Shown piece by piece: positions 22,528-30,645 of a stretch of 44,995 bases of DNA. Under the pieces are notes generated by a model. That model was given only the letters and a program-made list of their open reading frames with translations, was not told the DNA's origin and ran no database searches. Both the position numbers and the translations under genes were made by a program. Positions within the stretch are counted from its first letter, which is position 1, and each line of letters starts with the position of its first letter. Location of the stretch: contig CABRYP010000020.1 of assembly GCA_902475245.1 (NCBI GenBank), positions 1 through 44,995 on the forward strand, read 5' to 3'. The DNA comes from an uncultured Collinsella sp. Its GTDB lineage: Bacteria; Actinomycetota; Coriobacteriia; Coriobacteriales; Coriobacteriaceae.

Positions 22528-24849
22528 TTGGGAAAAGACGTACTGGTGCAGCAACTCGTCGACTCATTCGACAGCTGGCCCGCCAAAAATTCCGGTTGCG
22601 GATCGTCCCGCATGACACAAGAGCTCTATCCTTTTGACAAGCTCTTCTCTCCCATCAAAATTAACAAGCTCACCGTCAAAAACCGCATTGTCATGGCACC
22701 GATGGGCAATATCGACATGTGCGAGGAAACTGGTCGTCCCAGCGACATGATGCTGCAGTACTTTTTCGCCCGCGCCAAAGGCGGCTGCGGCCTCATCACA
22801 ACAGGACTCGTACCGGTAAGCCACGGCATCGATACCACGGTCACCGAGCTGGACAAGCTCACCTATTTCCCGCGCATCGATCGAAGCCGAACCGTTATGG
22901 CAGGCTGGCGCGACCTTGCCCAAGGTGTCCATGCCTTCGGATCGCGCATTTTTGTCCAGCTTACGGCCGGACTCGGCCGCGTGGGCAACCCGCAATGCCT
23001 CATCACGCAAAAAAAGTTTCCGGTCTCGGCGAGTTTCTTGCCTAACTACTACATCCCCGCCATTCCATGCATGCGCCTCTCGGATCAAAAGCTGCGCCGT
23101 ATCGTAAACAATATCGGCCAAGCGGCGGCCGATGCTCATGCCATGGGCATCGATGGCGTCTATTTGCACGGGCACGAGGGTTATCTTATCGAGCAGCTCG
23201 GAAACCCCGCCTTTAACCATCGCAAGCTCGGACGTTATGCCGATTGGCGTCAATTTGGCCTCGATATGATCAAAGAAATCCGTCGCCGCGTTGGGCCCGA
23301 CTACCCCATCATGTACCGCATCGACCTTTCGCTTGCACTCGAGGAAACCTATGACGAGCAGGTCATGAATTCGACCTATCTGGGACGCATGCGCGGCGGC
23401 CGCACAGTCGAACAGACCCTGGGTTATATGGAAGAGCTCGTGGCGGCGGGAGTAGACATCTTTGACGTCGACCTTGGTTGCTATGACAACTGGTGGATGC
23501 CCCACCCGCCTGCGAGCATGCCCGCAGGCTGCTTCGTTCCCGTAGCGCGCGCCGTTCGGGAGCGCTTTGCCGCCGACAATATCCGCTCCAATGCCGGCCT
23601 TCCCATACCCGTTGTCGCGGTGGGTAAGTTGGGCTACCCCGACATTGCCGAACGCGCCCTTCGCAATGGCGACGCCGATATGATCATGCTCGGACGCCCG
23701 CTGCTTGCGGATCCCGAGTGGCCCAACAAGGCGTACGCCGGTCGCGTGGCAGATATTCGCCCCTGCATCGGATGCCAGGAAGGATGCCTCAACGAGTTTG
23801 TCGAAGGGGGCCATCCGCAGTGTGCCGTCAATCCACGCTGCAGCTTTGAATACCTCATGCCCCAGACACCCGCTCCCGCCATAGAACCCAAACGCATAGC
23901 GGTGATAGGAGCCGGACCAGCCGGGATGGTCTGTGCGCTAATCGCCGCGCGTCGTGGCCACGACGTAAAGCTCATCGACGCCGAAGATGAACTTGGAGGA
24001 AAACTCCTCTCCGCCAGCACCGCCCGGATCAAGTTCGACCTCGATAATTACCGCTCCTATCTTGTTCGACAGGTGCGCGAGCAGACAGAAAAACCCAACG
24101 GGAACCTGACACTCGAGCTTGGACGGGCAGCACGCGCCGAAGATCTTGCAAAAGCAGGCTTCGACGCAATCGTGTGTGCAACAGGCACTTCTAATGCGAT
24201 ACCGCCCATCCCCGGCCTTACGGAGCTTGCAGCATCGGGCCATGCCGTGCAGGCAACGCAGCTACTGCGCCAACCCGCGCTGCTTGGCAACGCCAAAACC
24301 GTCGCCATCATTGGCGGAGGGGCCGTGGGCTGCGAGGTTGCCCAATGGCTCACCGTCGAACACGGCATACCACAGGTCAGCGTAATTGAAATGCTGCCTC
24401 ACATGATGCAGGGCGCCTGCACGGCAAATCGCGGCCACCTACTCCATACGCTCAGGGGACGCAATGTGCGGCTCCTCAATATGACACGCGTCGAGCGCGC
24501 GGAAGTCGGCGGCAAACGCGAGTCTGGAGCCCCATCGAGGTGTGCGCGTCTCCACTTGAGTCGCAACTGCCACAAAAACGTTCCCGACCCCTACGTCTCG
24601 TGGTCACCGGTCTTGCCCGAGAACGTCGAAAACCCGCTTGCACCCAAAATCGGCAACGACTGGAAGTCACTCGAGCTAACCTGCGACTTGGTAATCATTG
24701 CCTGCGGCGGACACCCCGACGACGCGCTGTTCTACAAACTGCAGCAGACGCACGCCGCTGACGAGCTGCATAACATCGGCGATGGGTTTGCGCCCGGCCG
24801 TGTGCTCGAAGCGGTCCGTGCGGCATACCGACTCGGCACCAATATCTAA
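22528..24849 (+). CDS. FMN/4Fe-4S/FAD ene-reductase-like oxidoreductase (2,4-dienoyl-CoA reductase/BaiCD family)
   Basis: 773 residues from TTG 22528, chosen because GAAAGG lies seven bases upstream; an ATG at 22612 is the alternative. An OYE-type FMN barrel comes first (YPFDKLFSPIKINKLTVKNRI at about 34-54, VYLHGHEGYLIEQL near 213). A 4Fe-4S motif follows, Cys413-Cys416-Cys420-Cys432 (CIGCQEGC, then C after eleven residues). Next are an FAD loop VIGAGPAGM near 459 and an NAD(P) loop IIGGGAVGCEVA near 595. This is the layout of dienoyl-CoA reductase, 2-enoate reductase and BaiCD/BaiH. About 40 residues near 670-710 look like an insertion. It heads a string with aconitase-X genes. The substrate is unknown. 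Confidence 0.87.
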   Translation: MGKDVLVQQLVDSFDSWPAKNSGCGSSRMTQELYPFDKLFSPIKINKLTVKNRIVMAPMGNIDMCEETGRPSDMMLQYFFARAKGGCGLITTGLVPVSHGIDTTVTELDKLTYFPRIDRSRTVMAGWRDLAQGVHAFGSRIFVQLTAGLGRVGNPQCLITQKKFPVSASFLPNYYIPAIPCMRLSDQKLRRIVNNIGQAAADAHAMGIDGVYLHGHEGYLIEQLGNPAFNHRKLGRYADWRQFGLDMIKEIRRRVGPDYPIMYRIDLSLALEETYDEQVMNSTYLGRMRGGRTVEQTLGYMEELVAAGVDIFDVDLGCYDNWWMPHPPASMPAGCFVPVARAVRERFAADNIRSNAGLPIPVVAVGKLGYPDIAERALRNGDADMIMLGRPLLADPEWPNKAYAGRVADIRPCIGCQEGCLNEFVEGGHPQCAVNPRCSFEYLMPQTPAPAIEPKRIAVIGAGPAGMVCALIAARRGHDVKLIDAEDELGGKLLSASTARIKFDLDNYRSYLVRQVREQTEKPNGNLTLELGRAARAEDLAKAGFDAIVCATGTSNAIPPIPGLTELAASGHAVQATQLLRQPALLGNAKTVAIIGGGAVGCEVAQWLTVEHGIPQVSVIEMLPHMMQGACTANRGHLLHTLRGRNVRLLNMTRVERAEVGGKRESGAPSRCARLHLSRNCHKNVPDPYVSWSPVLPENVENPLAPKIGNDWKSLELTCDLVIIACGGHPDDALFYKLQQTHAADELHNIGDGFAPGRVLEAVRAAYRLGTNI

Positions 24850-24870
24850 CACGAAAGGATGGGCTCACAG

Positions 24871-26148
24871 ATGAACCTGACCTCCCAACAACAAGCCCTG
24901 CTCGACGGCGCCAAGGGCCCCGCCATGGCCAAAGTGGTCAAGACCCTCGTTATGTACGGCGAATGCTTTGGCGCCGAGCATATGGTTCCCGTGACCGGCG
25001 CAAACGGTCATCTTGTCACAAGTTTTGGCCTCTCCATGCTCGGTCCAGTCTATGACCTTATGGATGAGCTGCTGAAAGACGGCGCCCTGTCCGGTCAGTC
25101 ATTCTCGGTCGACCCGAGGCCCCTCGACCCCGCCGTCCCGGCCAACCCGCTGCAAAAGCTGCTGTTCAAGATAATGTATTCCAAACAAGACGATTATGAG
25201 GCACAGCTGCGCAGCATGGGTCTATTGGACAACGATGCTTTCACCTGCACCTGCTACCAGCCCGAGGTTGGCAATCGACCTCGGCGTGGCGACATCCTAA
25301 GCTGGGCAGAAAGCAGCGCCGTGGTCTTTGCCAACTCCGTGCTGGGCGCTCGCTGCAATCGCAACTCCGGCATTATCGAGATGTTCGGCTCAATTGCCGG
25401 CTTTGTCCCGGAATTCGGCCTGCTCACCGATGAGGGCCGCAAGGCGACCTGGATCATCGAAGTCGACTGTAAGCGCAAGCCCGAAGCGCAAGTGCTTGGC
25501 AGCGCCATTGGCATGAAGGTGATGGAAGACGTCCCTTACATTAAAGGCCTCGACCGCTGGCTTGGCCGCGAACTCACACCCGGCACGCAGGACTACCTTA
25601 AGGACATGGGCGCCGCCAGCGCATCGAACGGCGCTGTCGGGCTCTACCACGTGGACGGCATCACGCCCGAGGCCGTCGAACAAGGCGAACACCTCATAGC
25701 ACCAGACGCCCAAATCTATCGCATTGACGACGCCGAGCTGGAACGCATCCGCTCGAGCTACCCCGTTATGTGGAAGAACCCGGGCGCGCGCCCCAAGCTT
25801 GCCTTCATCGGCTGCCCCCACCTCTCGTCTGCACAACTCGCCCATTGGGCAGACGCCATCTGCGATGGGCTGAGCGCCTCCGGCAAGTGCCGCGTGCAAG
25901 TACCCACCGTACTGACCGCCGCCCCATCCGTGGCAGACGCCTTCCGCAAGACTGCGGCATACAGACGCCTCTCGACTACCGGTGCCGTCGTCTCGAGCAT
26001 CTGCCCGCTTATGTACACCAACAACCCGCTGTGCGGCAGCATGCCCATCATCACCAACTCCAACAAGTTGCGTACGTACTCGGCATCGCGCTACTACACC
26101 GACGACGAGGTGCTCGCCTACGTCACCACCGGAAAACCAATCAAATAG
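24871..26148 (+). CDS. aconitase X, catalytic (large) subunit
   Basis: 425 residues from the ATG after AAAGGA; an ATG four codons earlier is too close to the ribosome site. The sequence matches the AcnX/DUF521 large-domain pattern. Examples are MVPVTGANGHLVTSFG near the N terminus, CTCYQPEVGNRPRRGDILSWAESSAVVFANSVLGARCNR (about 127-166) with candidate Fe-S or substrate cysteines, and the final SICPLMYTNNPLCGSMPIITNSNKLRTY. Known AcnX members are cis-3-hydroxy-L-proline dehydratase in bacteria and mevalonate-5-phosphate dehydratase in archaea; both remove water. The small subunit follows 14 bases later. No proline racemase or pyrroline reductase lies nearby, so the substrate is open. Confidence 0.9.
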   Translation: MNLTSQQQALLDGAKGPAMAKVVKTLVMYGECFGAEHMVPVTGANGHLVTSFGLSMLGPVYDLMDELLKDGALSGQSFSVDPRPLDPAVPANPLQKLLFKIMYSKQDDYEAQLRSMGLLDNDAFTCTCYQPEVGNRPRRGDILSWAESSAVVFANSVLGARCNRNSGIIEMFGSIAGFVPEFGLLTDEGRKATWIIEVDCKRKPEAQVLGSAIGMKVMEDVPYIKGLDRWLGRELTPGTQDYLKDMGAASASNGAVGLYHVDGITPEAVEQGEHLIAPDAQIYRIDDAELERIRSSYPVMWKNPGARPKLAFIGCPHLSSAQLAHWADAICDGLSASGKCRVQVPTVLTAAPSVADAFRKTAAYRRLSTTGAVVSSICPLMYTNNPLCGSMPIITNSNKLRTYSASRYYTDDEVLAYVTTGKPIK

Positions 26149-26162
26149 GAAGGCGACTCCTC

Positions 26163-26606
26163 ATGGAAAAAATCTTTCACGGCCGCGTCGTTGTCCCCGG
26201 AACTGCCCACGCCAAGGCACTTGTCTCTCACGGAGGACTCAACACACTCGCATCGTTTCAGAAGGCACTGATGTTTGGCGACAAAAAGGCCACGTGTTCC
26301 GACCAAAACAATCCCGACTTGTACGGCAAACCTTTGGCGGGATGTGCCTTGTGTCTTCCGCAGACTATCGGCTCCACCACAGGCGGCATGGTGCTCTTCT
26401 GCGCCACCAAAATGGGGCGCCAACCCGCATGCCTGCTGTTTTCCAAACCCATTGACAGCCTTGCCGCCGCTGGCGCGATCCTCTCGGGTGTATGGACCGC
26501 CACCCCCATGCCCACCATTGACAACCTGGGCGATGAGTTTCTCGATGCTGTGTCGACGGGAGACGCCATCACCGTGACCGAAGACGGCACGGTCATCGTC
26601 GGCTAA
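26163..26606 (+). CDS. aconitase X, swivel (small) subunit
   Basis: 147 residues, AcnX swivel domain (DUF126). KIFHGRVVVPGTAHAKALVS opens it, and GKPLAGCALCLPQTIGSTTGG (about 58-78) holds the Ser-containing loop that meets the substrate in the large subunit. CATKMGRQPACLLFSKPIDS and the final DAVSTGDAITVTEDGTVIVG are also characteristic. An AGGAAGG ribosome site precedes the ATG. It lies 14 bases after the large subunit, so the two are translated together. In some bacteria large and small are fused; here they are separate. Substrate as for the large subunit. Confidence 0.9.
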   Translation: MEKIFHGRVVVPGTAHAKALVSHGGLNTLASFQKALMFGDKKATCSDQNNPDLYGKPLAGCALCLPQTIGSTTGGMVLFCATKMGRQPACLLFSKPIDSLAAAGAILSGVWTATPMPTIDNLGDEFLDAVSTGDAITVTEDGTVIVG

Positions 26607-26716
26607 GGCTATCCGACCCGCCGCCCGCAGATGAACAACGTGTTTCGCCATTTCCCACGCGCGGTGCGGGCGATAATCTTGACGTATTCGATATACAACA
26701 CGAAAGGAGTCCCACC

Positions 26717-28138
26717 ATGGGAGCATCGGTATCGGTCGCACAGGGCGCGCCTCTTGATGCAGGCACCTACAAGGCAGACGAGGCAGCCGTCGAGCGCTTT
26801 TGCGAATTGCTGCGCATCCCCACCGTTTCGCGTGAGAACATCGCCGAGCGCGACGATGAGCCCTTCAGCCAGTGGATTCCCACGCTTCAGCGACTTTACC
26901 CGCATTTCTTTAAAATCGCCGAGCTCACACGCGTCGACGACTTTGGCATGCTCCTGCGTTGGCCTGGCGCCGATTCCGCCTTGGACCCCATCGTCATGAT
27001 GGCGCATCAGGACGTCGTGCCCGTCGAGGGCCAAGACTGGAAGCACGATCCCTTTGGAGCCGAGATCTTCGACGGCGAGATCTGGGCCCGCGGATCACTC
27101 GACACCAAGTGCATCGCCTCGGCTTTCTTCGAGGCCGCCGAGCATTTGATTGCCCAGGGCTTCGTTCCCCCGCGCGATGTCTGGTTCTTCTCGAGCGATG
27201 GCGAGGAAATCGCCGCACCTACTGCAACCCATGCAGTGCAGTGGCTTCGCGAGCATAACATCCATCCCTACATGGTGCTCGATGAGGGTGGCGCCGTGGC
27301 AACCGACGCCCCGCTCGGCGTCACCGAACCCGTTGCCATGGTAGGCGTGTCCGAGAAGGGCCACGTCGACCTTACCGTCACGGCGCGCGCCGACGGCGGC
27401 CATGCCTCTACGCCTGCGGCAAACGATGCCTGCCGTCTTCTCTGCCGTGTATGCGAGACTATCTCGGCCAACCCCGGCAAGCCGCAGCTCACGCCCGCCG
27501 TCGAGGCCACACTGACCGAGCTGGGTGCCCGTAGCAGCGCGACGTATCAGGCAATCTTTGGCAACCTGTGGCTCACGCGCCCCGCGGTTACCAAGATCAT
27601 GGCCGCCAGCCCCGAGACCTCGGCCATGCTGCGCACAACCTATGCGCTCACGCAGCTCGAAGGCTCCAACGCGCACAATGTGCTGCCACCAGTTGCTCGC
27701 GCCAACTTCAACGTGCGCATCGCTCCGTTCGAGACCATCGCCGATGCCGTTGAGCGCGCCCGCAAGCTCGCCGCCCAGCAGTGCCGCGCCTCGGGCGTAA
27801 GCCCCGACCATGTCACCGTCGAAATCAACGAGGCGATTCCCTACACCGAGCCCGCGCCCATCTCGCCTTACGAAGACGATGCCGCCTTCAACTACATCCA
27901 TCGCTGCGTGTCGGGTGTCTATCCCGAGGCCGGCTTTGCTCCCTACGTGCAGAACTCCTGTACCGACTCGCGCGAGTTCAACGAGATCTGCGATCGCGTC
28001 TACCGCTTCTGCGGCTTTATCTACTCGGGCGAGGCGCGCAAGCTCATCCATGCCGCCAACGAACGCATCGGCGTCGACGTCTACAAGCGCGGCATCGAAT
28101 TCTATGTGGCGTTTCTCGCCAACCTTGAACAACTGTAG
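26717..28138 (+). CDS. M20-family metallopeptidase (carboxypeptidase-S/PM20D1-like)
   Basis: 473 residues after an AAAGGAG site. Zinc-site residues appear in family order: MMAHQDVVPVEGQDW (His, Asp), ARGSLDTKCIASA (bridging Asp), SSDGEEIAAPT (Glu pair), VLDEGGA, and a C-terminal ligand region NSCTDSREF in place of the common final His segment. A dimerisation domain (about 205-320) includes GHVDLTVTARADGGHASTPA. The family hydrolyses N-acyl amino acids or dipeptides. It follows the aconitase-X genes by 110 bases and precedes a permease. It may release the acid that the cluster metabolises. No signal peptide is present, so it is cytosolic. Confidence 0.87.
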   Translation: MGASVSVAQGAPLDAGTYKADEAAVERFCELLRIPTVSRENIAERDDEPFSQWIPTLQRLYPHFFKIAELTRVDDFGMLLRWPGADSALDPIVMMAHQDVVPVEGQDWKHDPFGAEIFDGEIWARGSLDTKCIASAFFEAAEHLIAQGFVPPRDVWFFSSDGEEIAAPTATHAVQWLREHNIHPYMVLDEGGAVATDAPLGVTEPVAMVGVSEKGHVDLTVTARADGGHASTPAANDACRLLCRVCETISANPGKPQLTPAVEATLTELGARSSATYQAIFGNLWLTRPAVTKIMAASPETSAMLRTTYALTQLEGSNAHNVLPPVARANFNVRIAPFETIADAVERARKLAAQQCRASGVSPDHVTVEINEAIPYTEPAPISPYEDDAAFNYIHRCVSGVYPEAGFAPYVQNSCTDSREFNEICDRVYRFCGFIYSGEARKLIHAANERIGVDVYKRGIEFYVAFLANLEQL

Positions 28139-28189
28139 AACGGGGGCCGATAGCACCCCTCCCCGCTTTTACCGACCAGGAGAACCAGC

Positions 28190-29509
28190 ATGACCCAACC
28201 AAATCTTAAGCGGGCGGCCCGGCTCGACACCAAGGCCGTCGCCCTCGCCTCCCTACCCTTTATGGGCATGATCAGCTTTTGGCAGGTCTACGACGGCATC
28301 GTTCCCAAGATGCTCACAGGGACCTTTGGCCTATCCAACTCGCTCACCGGCGCGATCATGGCCATCGATAATGTCTTTGGCCTGTTCCTGCTTCCGCTCT
28401 TTGGCATCCTCTCGGACCGCTGCGCAAGCAAACTCGGGCGTCGAACGCCCTTTATCTTGGGCGGCTCCGCGGTGGCAATGCTCTCCGTCCCGCTCATCGC
28501 GATCGCCAACAACATGGGCAGCCTACCTCTGCTCATTGGCGCGATTATCCTCACGCTTTTGGCAATATGCGCCTACCGCACCATGACGGTTGCCATTGTG
28601 GCCGATATTACGCCTCGCCCACTTCGAACCAAGGCGGACTCAATCGAAAAGATCGTCGGCTATGCGGGAACGGGTCTTATGCTCGTCGCCATCTCGGTCA
28701 TGGTTCCCAAGGCCGACAAACCTGATTATCTTCCGCTCTTTATCTTGCAGGCCGCCTTTATCCTCGTGTCAGCCGTTGTCTACGGCATCTTTGTCCGTGA
28801 GCCCGCCCTCGTCGAAAAGATGCGCGAGAAATCGCTGTCAATGGGCATCGACGAGGATCAGATTGACAAAGACGACTCCCCCGAGGCCGGCGGTAAAAAT
28901 CGCATTGCAGACGCCGGCGTACGCCGCTCCATCATCATGCTGCTCGCCGCAACGTTTTTCTATTACATGAGCTATAACGCCATGACCACCAATATCAGCC
29001 GTTATGCCGATTTGTTCTACGGCATGGAGGGCGGTTCCTATGCCATCATCAATATCGTGACGATTGCAGGCGCGCTGCTAAGCTACGTACCCCTGGCAAA
29101 CCTTTCGCTCAAAATCGGCCGCAAAAAGGTCGCCCTGGGCACCGCCGTCATCATGGTTTTGTGCCCCGCGCTTCTTTGGCTGGCACCCGGCTTCTCGCCC
29201 GTGTTGTACGGCGTCTTTTTGTTGATGGGCGTCGCGCTGGGCGGCGTGGACCTGTGCGTGTACACGATGATTCTGGAGTGTTGCAGCTCCCAAAGCGTGG
29301 GCCGCTACTCCGGTTACTACTACACCGTGAGCATGGCGGCTCAGGTGGCGACGCCGATTCTCTCCGGCATCGTTATGGACGTGGCGCCGTCGATGCTCTT
29401 CGCCTACATCACGGCAATGGGCATGATTATGGCCGCGAGCATTGCCGCCGCCAAGCACGGCGATGCCATCTTGATCGACGAGGTCGCTCGCCGCGAGGCA
29501 GCCGAGTAG
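28190..29509 (+). CDS. MFS permease of the GPH/SLC45-like type
   Basis: 439 residues with about twelve membrane helices. The N-terminal half contains SFWQVYDGIVPKML, NVFGLFLLPLFGILSDRCASKLGRRTPFILGG, the motif typical of glycoside-pentoside-hexuronide and SLC45-type cation symporters. A long charged central loop (EKMREKSLSMGIDEDQIDKDD) divides the two halves. GGAG precedes the ATG, and the gene lies 51 bases after the M20 peptidase, the last in the cluster before a strong terminator. It probably imports the substrate, perhaps with a proton or sodium ion. Sugar transport is usual in the family, but the neighbours suggest an acid or conjugate. Confidence 0.85.
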   Translation: MTQPNLKRAARLDTKAVALASLPFMGMISFWQVYDGIVPKMLTGTFGLSNSLTGAIMAIDNVFGLFLLPLFGILSDRCASKLGRRTPFILGGSAVAMLSVPLIAIANNMGSLPLLIGAIILTLLAICAYRTMTVAIVADITPRPLRTKADSIEKIVGYAGTGLMLVAISVMVPKADKPDYLPLFILQAAFILVSAVVYGIFVREPALVEKMREKSLSMGIDEDQIDKDDSPEAGGKNRIADAGVRRSIIMLLAATFFYYMSYNAMTTNISRYADLFYGMEGGSYAIINIVTIAGALLSYVPLANLSLKIGRKKVALGTAVIMVLCPALLWLAPGFSPVLYGVFLLMGVALGGVDLCVYTMILECCSSQSVGRYSGYYYTVSMAAQVATPILSGIVMDVAPSMLFAYITAMGMIMAASIAAAKHGDAILIDEVARREAAE

Positions 29510-29530
29510 AAGTGCACGCCAATATTGAGC

Positions 29531-29574
29531 AATGGAGCCGGATGGGGGTATTTCCCATCCGGCTCCATTTTTTC
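29531..29574 (+). terminator. strong terminator closing the aconitase-X cluster
   Basis: AATGGAGCCGGATGGG pairs exactly with CCCATCCGGCTCCATT around a short loop and runs into TTTTTT. It is 21 bases after the permease stop. The A tract on the other side may also let it serve the opposing gene ending at 29598. Confidence 0.92.
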
Positions 29575-29597
29575 ATCCTCAAGAGGCTCGTCGAAGC

Positions 29598-29921
29598 CTA
29601 CCCCACCGTGACGGATTCCCCGGTAAAGGCACTGATCATCAACAGGACAAAGAACACCAGGTAGCTGACACTCAGCAGGTACGCAATGATCAGAAAGGAG
29701 ACCCATCCGACATTGGTCTTGCCATTGGCACGACGTTGCTCGCGAGAGCGGCAAAGCCAAATCGTCACGCCAATGGCCACAATCAACAGCACAAGTGCCG
29801 CTGCGGCCAGTCCAGCAAGCGCAAACATCACGCCAATGCTCACAGCAATAACCGGGAGCAGCAGCAAGCCGCACCCGCACCCACCAGGACTGTACACGGC
29901 AGTCTGTCGGCGTCGTTCCAT
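29598..29921 (-). CDS. small membrane protein of unknown function
   Basis: 107 residues from the ATG after TTGGAG; a GTG two codons earlier is possible. After a short basic start (MERRRQTAVYSPGGCGCG) come two hydrophobic stretches, LLLLPVIAVSIGVMFALAGLAAAALVLLIVAIGVTIWL and VSFLIIAYLLSVSYLVFFVLLMI. A cytosolic basic loop (CRSREQRRANGK) lies between them. The CGCG pair near the N terminus is notable. I recognise no family. It shares its strand with the upstream HigBA pair. Confidence 0.65.
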   Translation of the reverse strand: MERRRQTAVYSPGGCGCGLLLLPVIAVSIGVMFALAGLAAAALVLLIVAIGVTIWLCRSREQRRANGKTNVGWVSFLIIAYLLSVSYLVFFVLLMISAFTGESVTVG

Positions 29922-29950
29922 CGTCACTCCAACCTCAACATCTTTGAGCG

Positions 29951-30292
29951 CTACAGCGCAACGGCCTGCTGAACGGGAACGATCTTATCCAGTTCCGGTT
30001 CGATGCGCCTCTTCTCTGCCTCGAGATCAAACGCCATCTGGGCTCGAAGCCAGTAGCCATCCATCAGGCCAAAGTAGCGGCAAAGGCGAAGGTCGGTGTC
30101 GGCCGTCACGCGACGCCTTCCCAAGATAATCTGCCCAATGCGTTGAGCCGGAATCCCGGTCTCCTTAGCAAGGCGATATTGAGAAATGCCCATAGGGGCA
30201 AGAAATTCCTCTTTGAGAAGCTCGCCAGGAGTCACCGGCGGCAGCAAATCAGACGCAGTCTCATCACTTGTGATAATCGACGATTTCGACAT
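29951..30292 (-). CDS. higA: HigA-type antitoxin
   Basis: 113 residues from an ATG giving MSKSSIITSDE. An Xre-type HTH with the HigA lead-in PVTPGELLKEEFLAPMGISQYRLAKETGIPAQRIGQIILGRR (about 20-60) is followed by TADTDLRLCRYFGLMDGYWLRAQ, the family's dimerising helices. HigA binds and neutralises HigB and represses the operon. The start lies inside the toxin gene, overlapping it by 29 bases, so translation is coupled. The toxin-first order is the rule for HigBA. Confidence 0.9.
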   Translation of the reverse strand: MSKSSIITSDETASDLLPPVTPGELLKEEFLAPMGISQYRLAKETGIPAQRIGQIILGRRRVTADTDLRLCRYFGLMDGYWLRAQMAFDLEAEKRRIEPELDKIVPVQQAVAL

Positions 30293-30545
30293 TCCAAGCC
30301 ATCCCCTGTCTCCACTCAAAACAGACCCGATAGCGCTCATTGACACGGATACTATATTGACCGGCGCGATCGCCCTTCAACGCTTCAAGACGATTGCCTG
30401 GCGGAACGCGAAGATCATCAAGCGAAGCGCAGATCTGCAGTTGGCGAATCTTCCTCAAGGCGACCCGCTCAAAAGGAATGAACTTCCTAATCCGCACACC
30501 CATTGCAAAGCGTTCAGTGTCTTCATCTTTATATGATGCAATCAT
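30264..30545 (-). CDS. higB: HigB-type mRNA interferase toxin
   Basis: 93 residues of the RelE/HigB superfamily. The pattern ASLDDLRVPPGNRLEALKGDRAGQYSIRVNERYRVCFEW is characteristic: LRxPPGNRLExLKGDR then the RVNxxYRxCF strand, with the positively charged residues that cut mRNA at the ribosome. It ends in VEIVDYHK. The antitoxin follows with overlap. An inverted ATAGAG/CTCTAT repeat upstream overlaps the probable -10 element. The pair sits between a small membrane protein and a DAP deacetylase, without other mobile-element signs. Confidence 0.92.
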   Translation of the reverse strand: MIASYKDEDTERFAMGVRIRKFIPFERVALRKIRQLQICASLDDLRVPPGNRLEALKGDRAGQYSIRVNERYRVCFEWRQGMAWNVEIVDYHK

Positions 30546-30578
30546 AGTATCGCCTTACGTTAATAACGTCAAACGTTT

Positions 30579-30602
30579 CTATAGAGCTACATCTCTATTA
30601 TA
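30579..30602 (-). promoter_or_regulatory. higBA promoter and probable HigA operator
   Basis: On the minus strand TATAAT (complement of 30597-30602) is a consensus -10. ATAGAG at 30581-30586 and CTCTAT at 30593-30598 form a dyad that overlaps it, as expected if HigA represses its own operon. No strong -35 is seen. Confidence 0.55.
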
Positions 30603-30645
30603 GCGTACATCTGTTCGTATTTTCGAGAAGATGCGTCCCCGTCGA

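Noticed and set aside
24859..24873. Upstream ATG as start of the aconitase-X large subunit
   Set aside because: It overlaps the ribosome site itself; the ATG four codons later has proper spacing.
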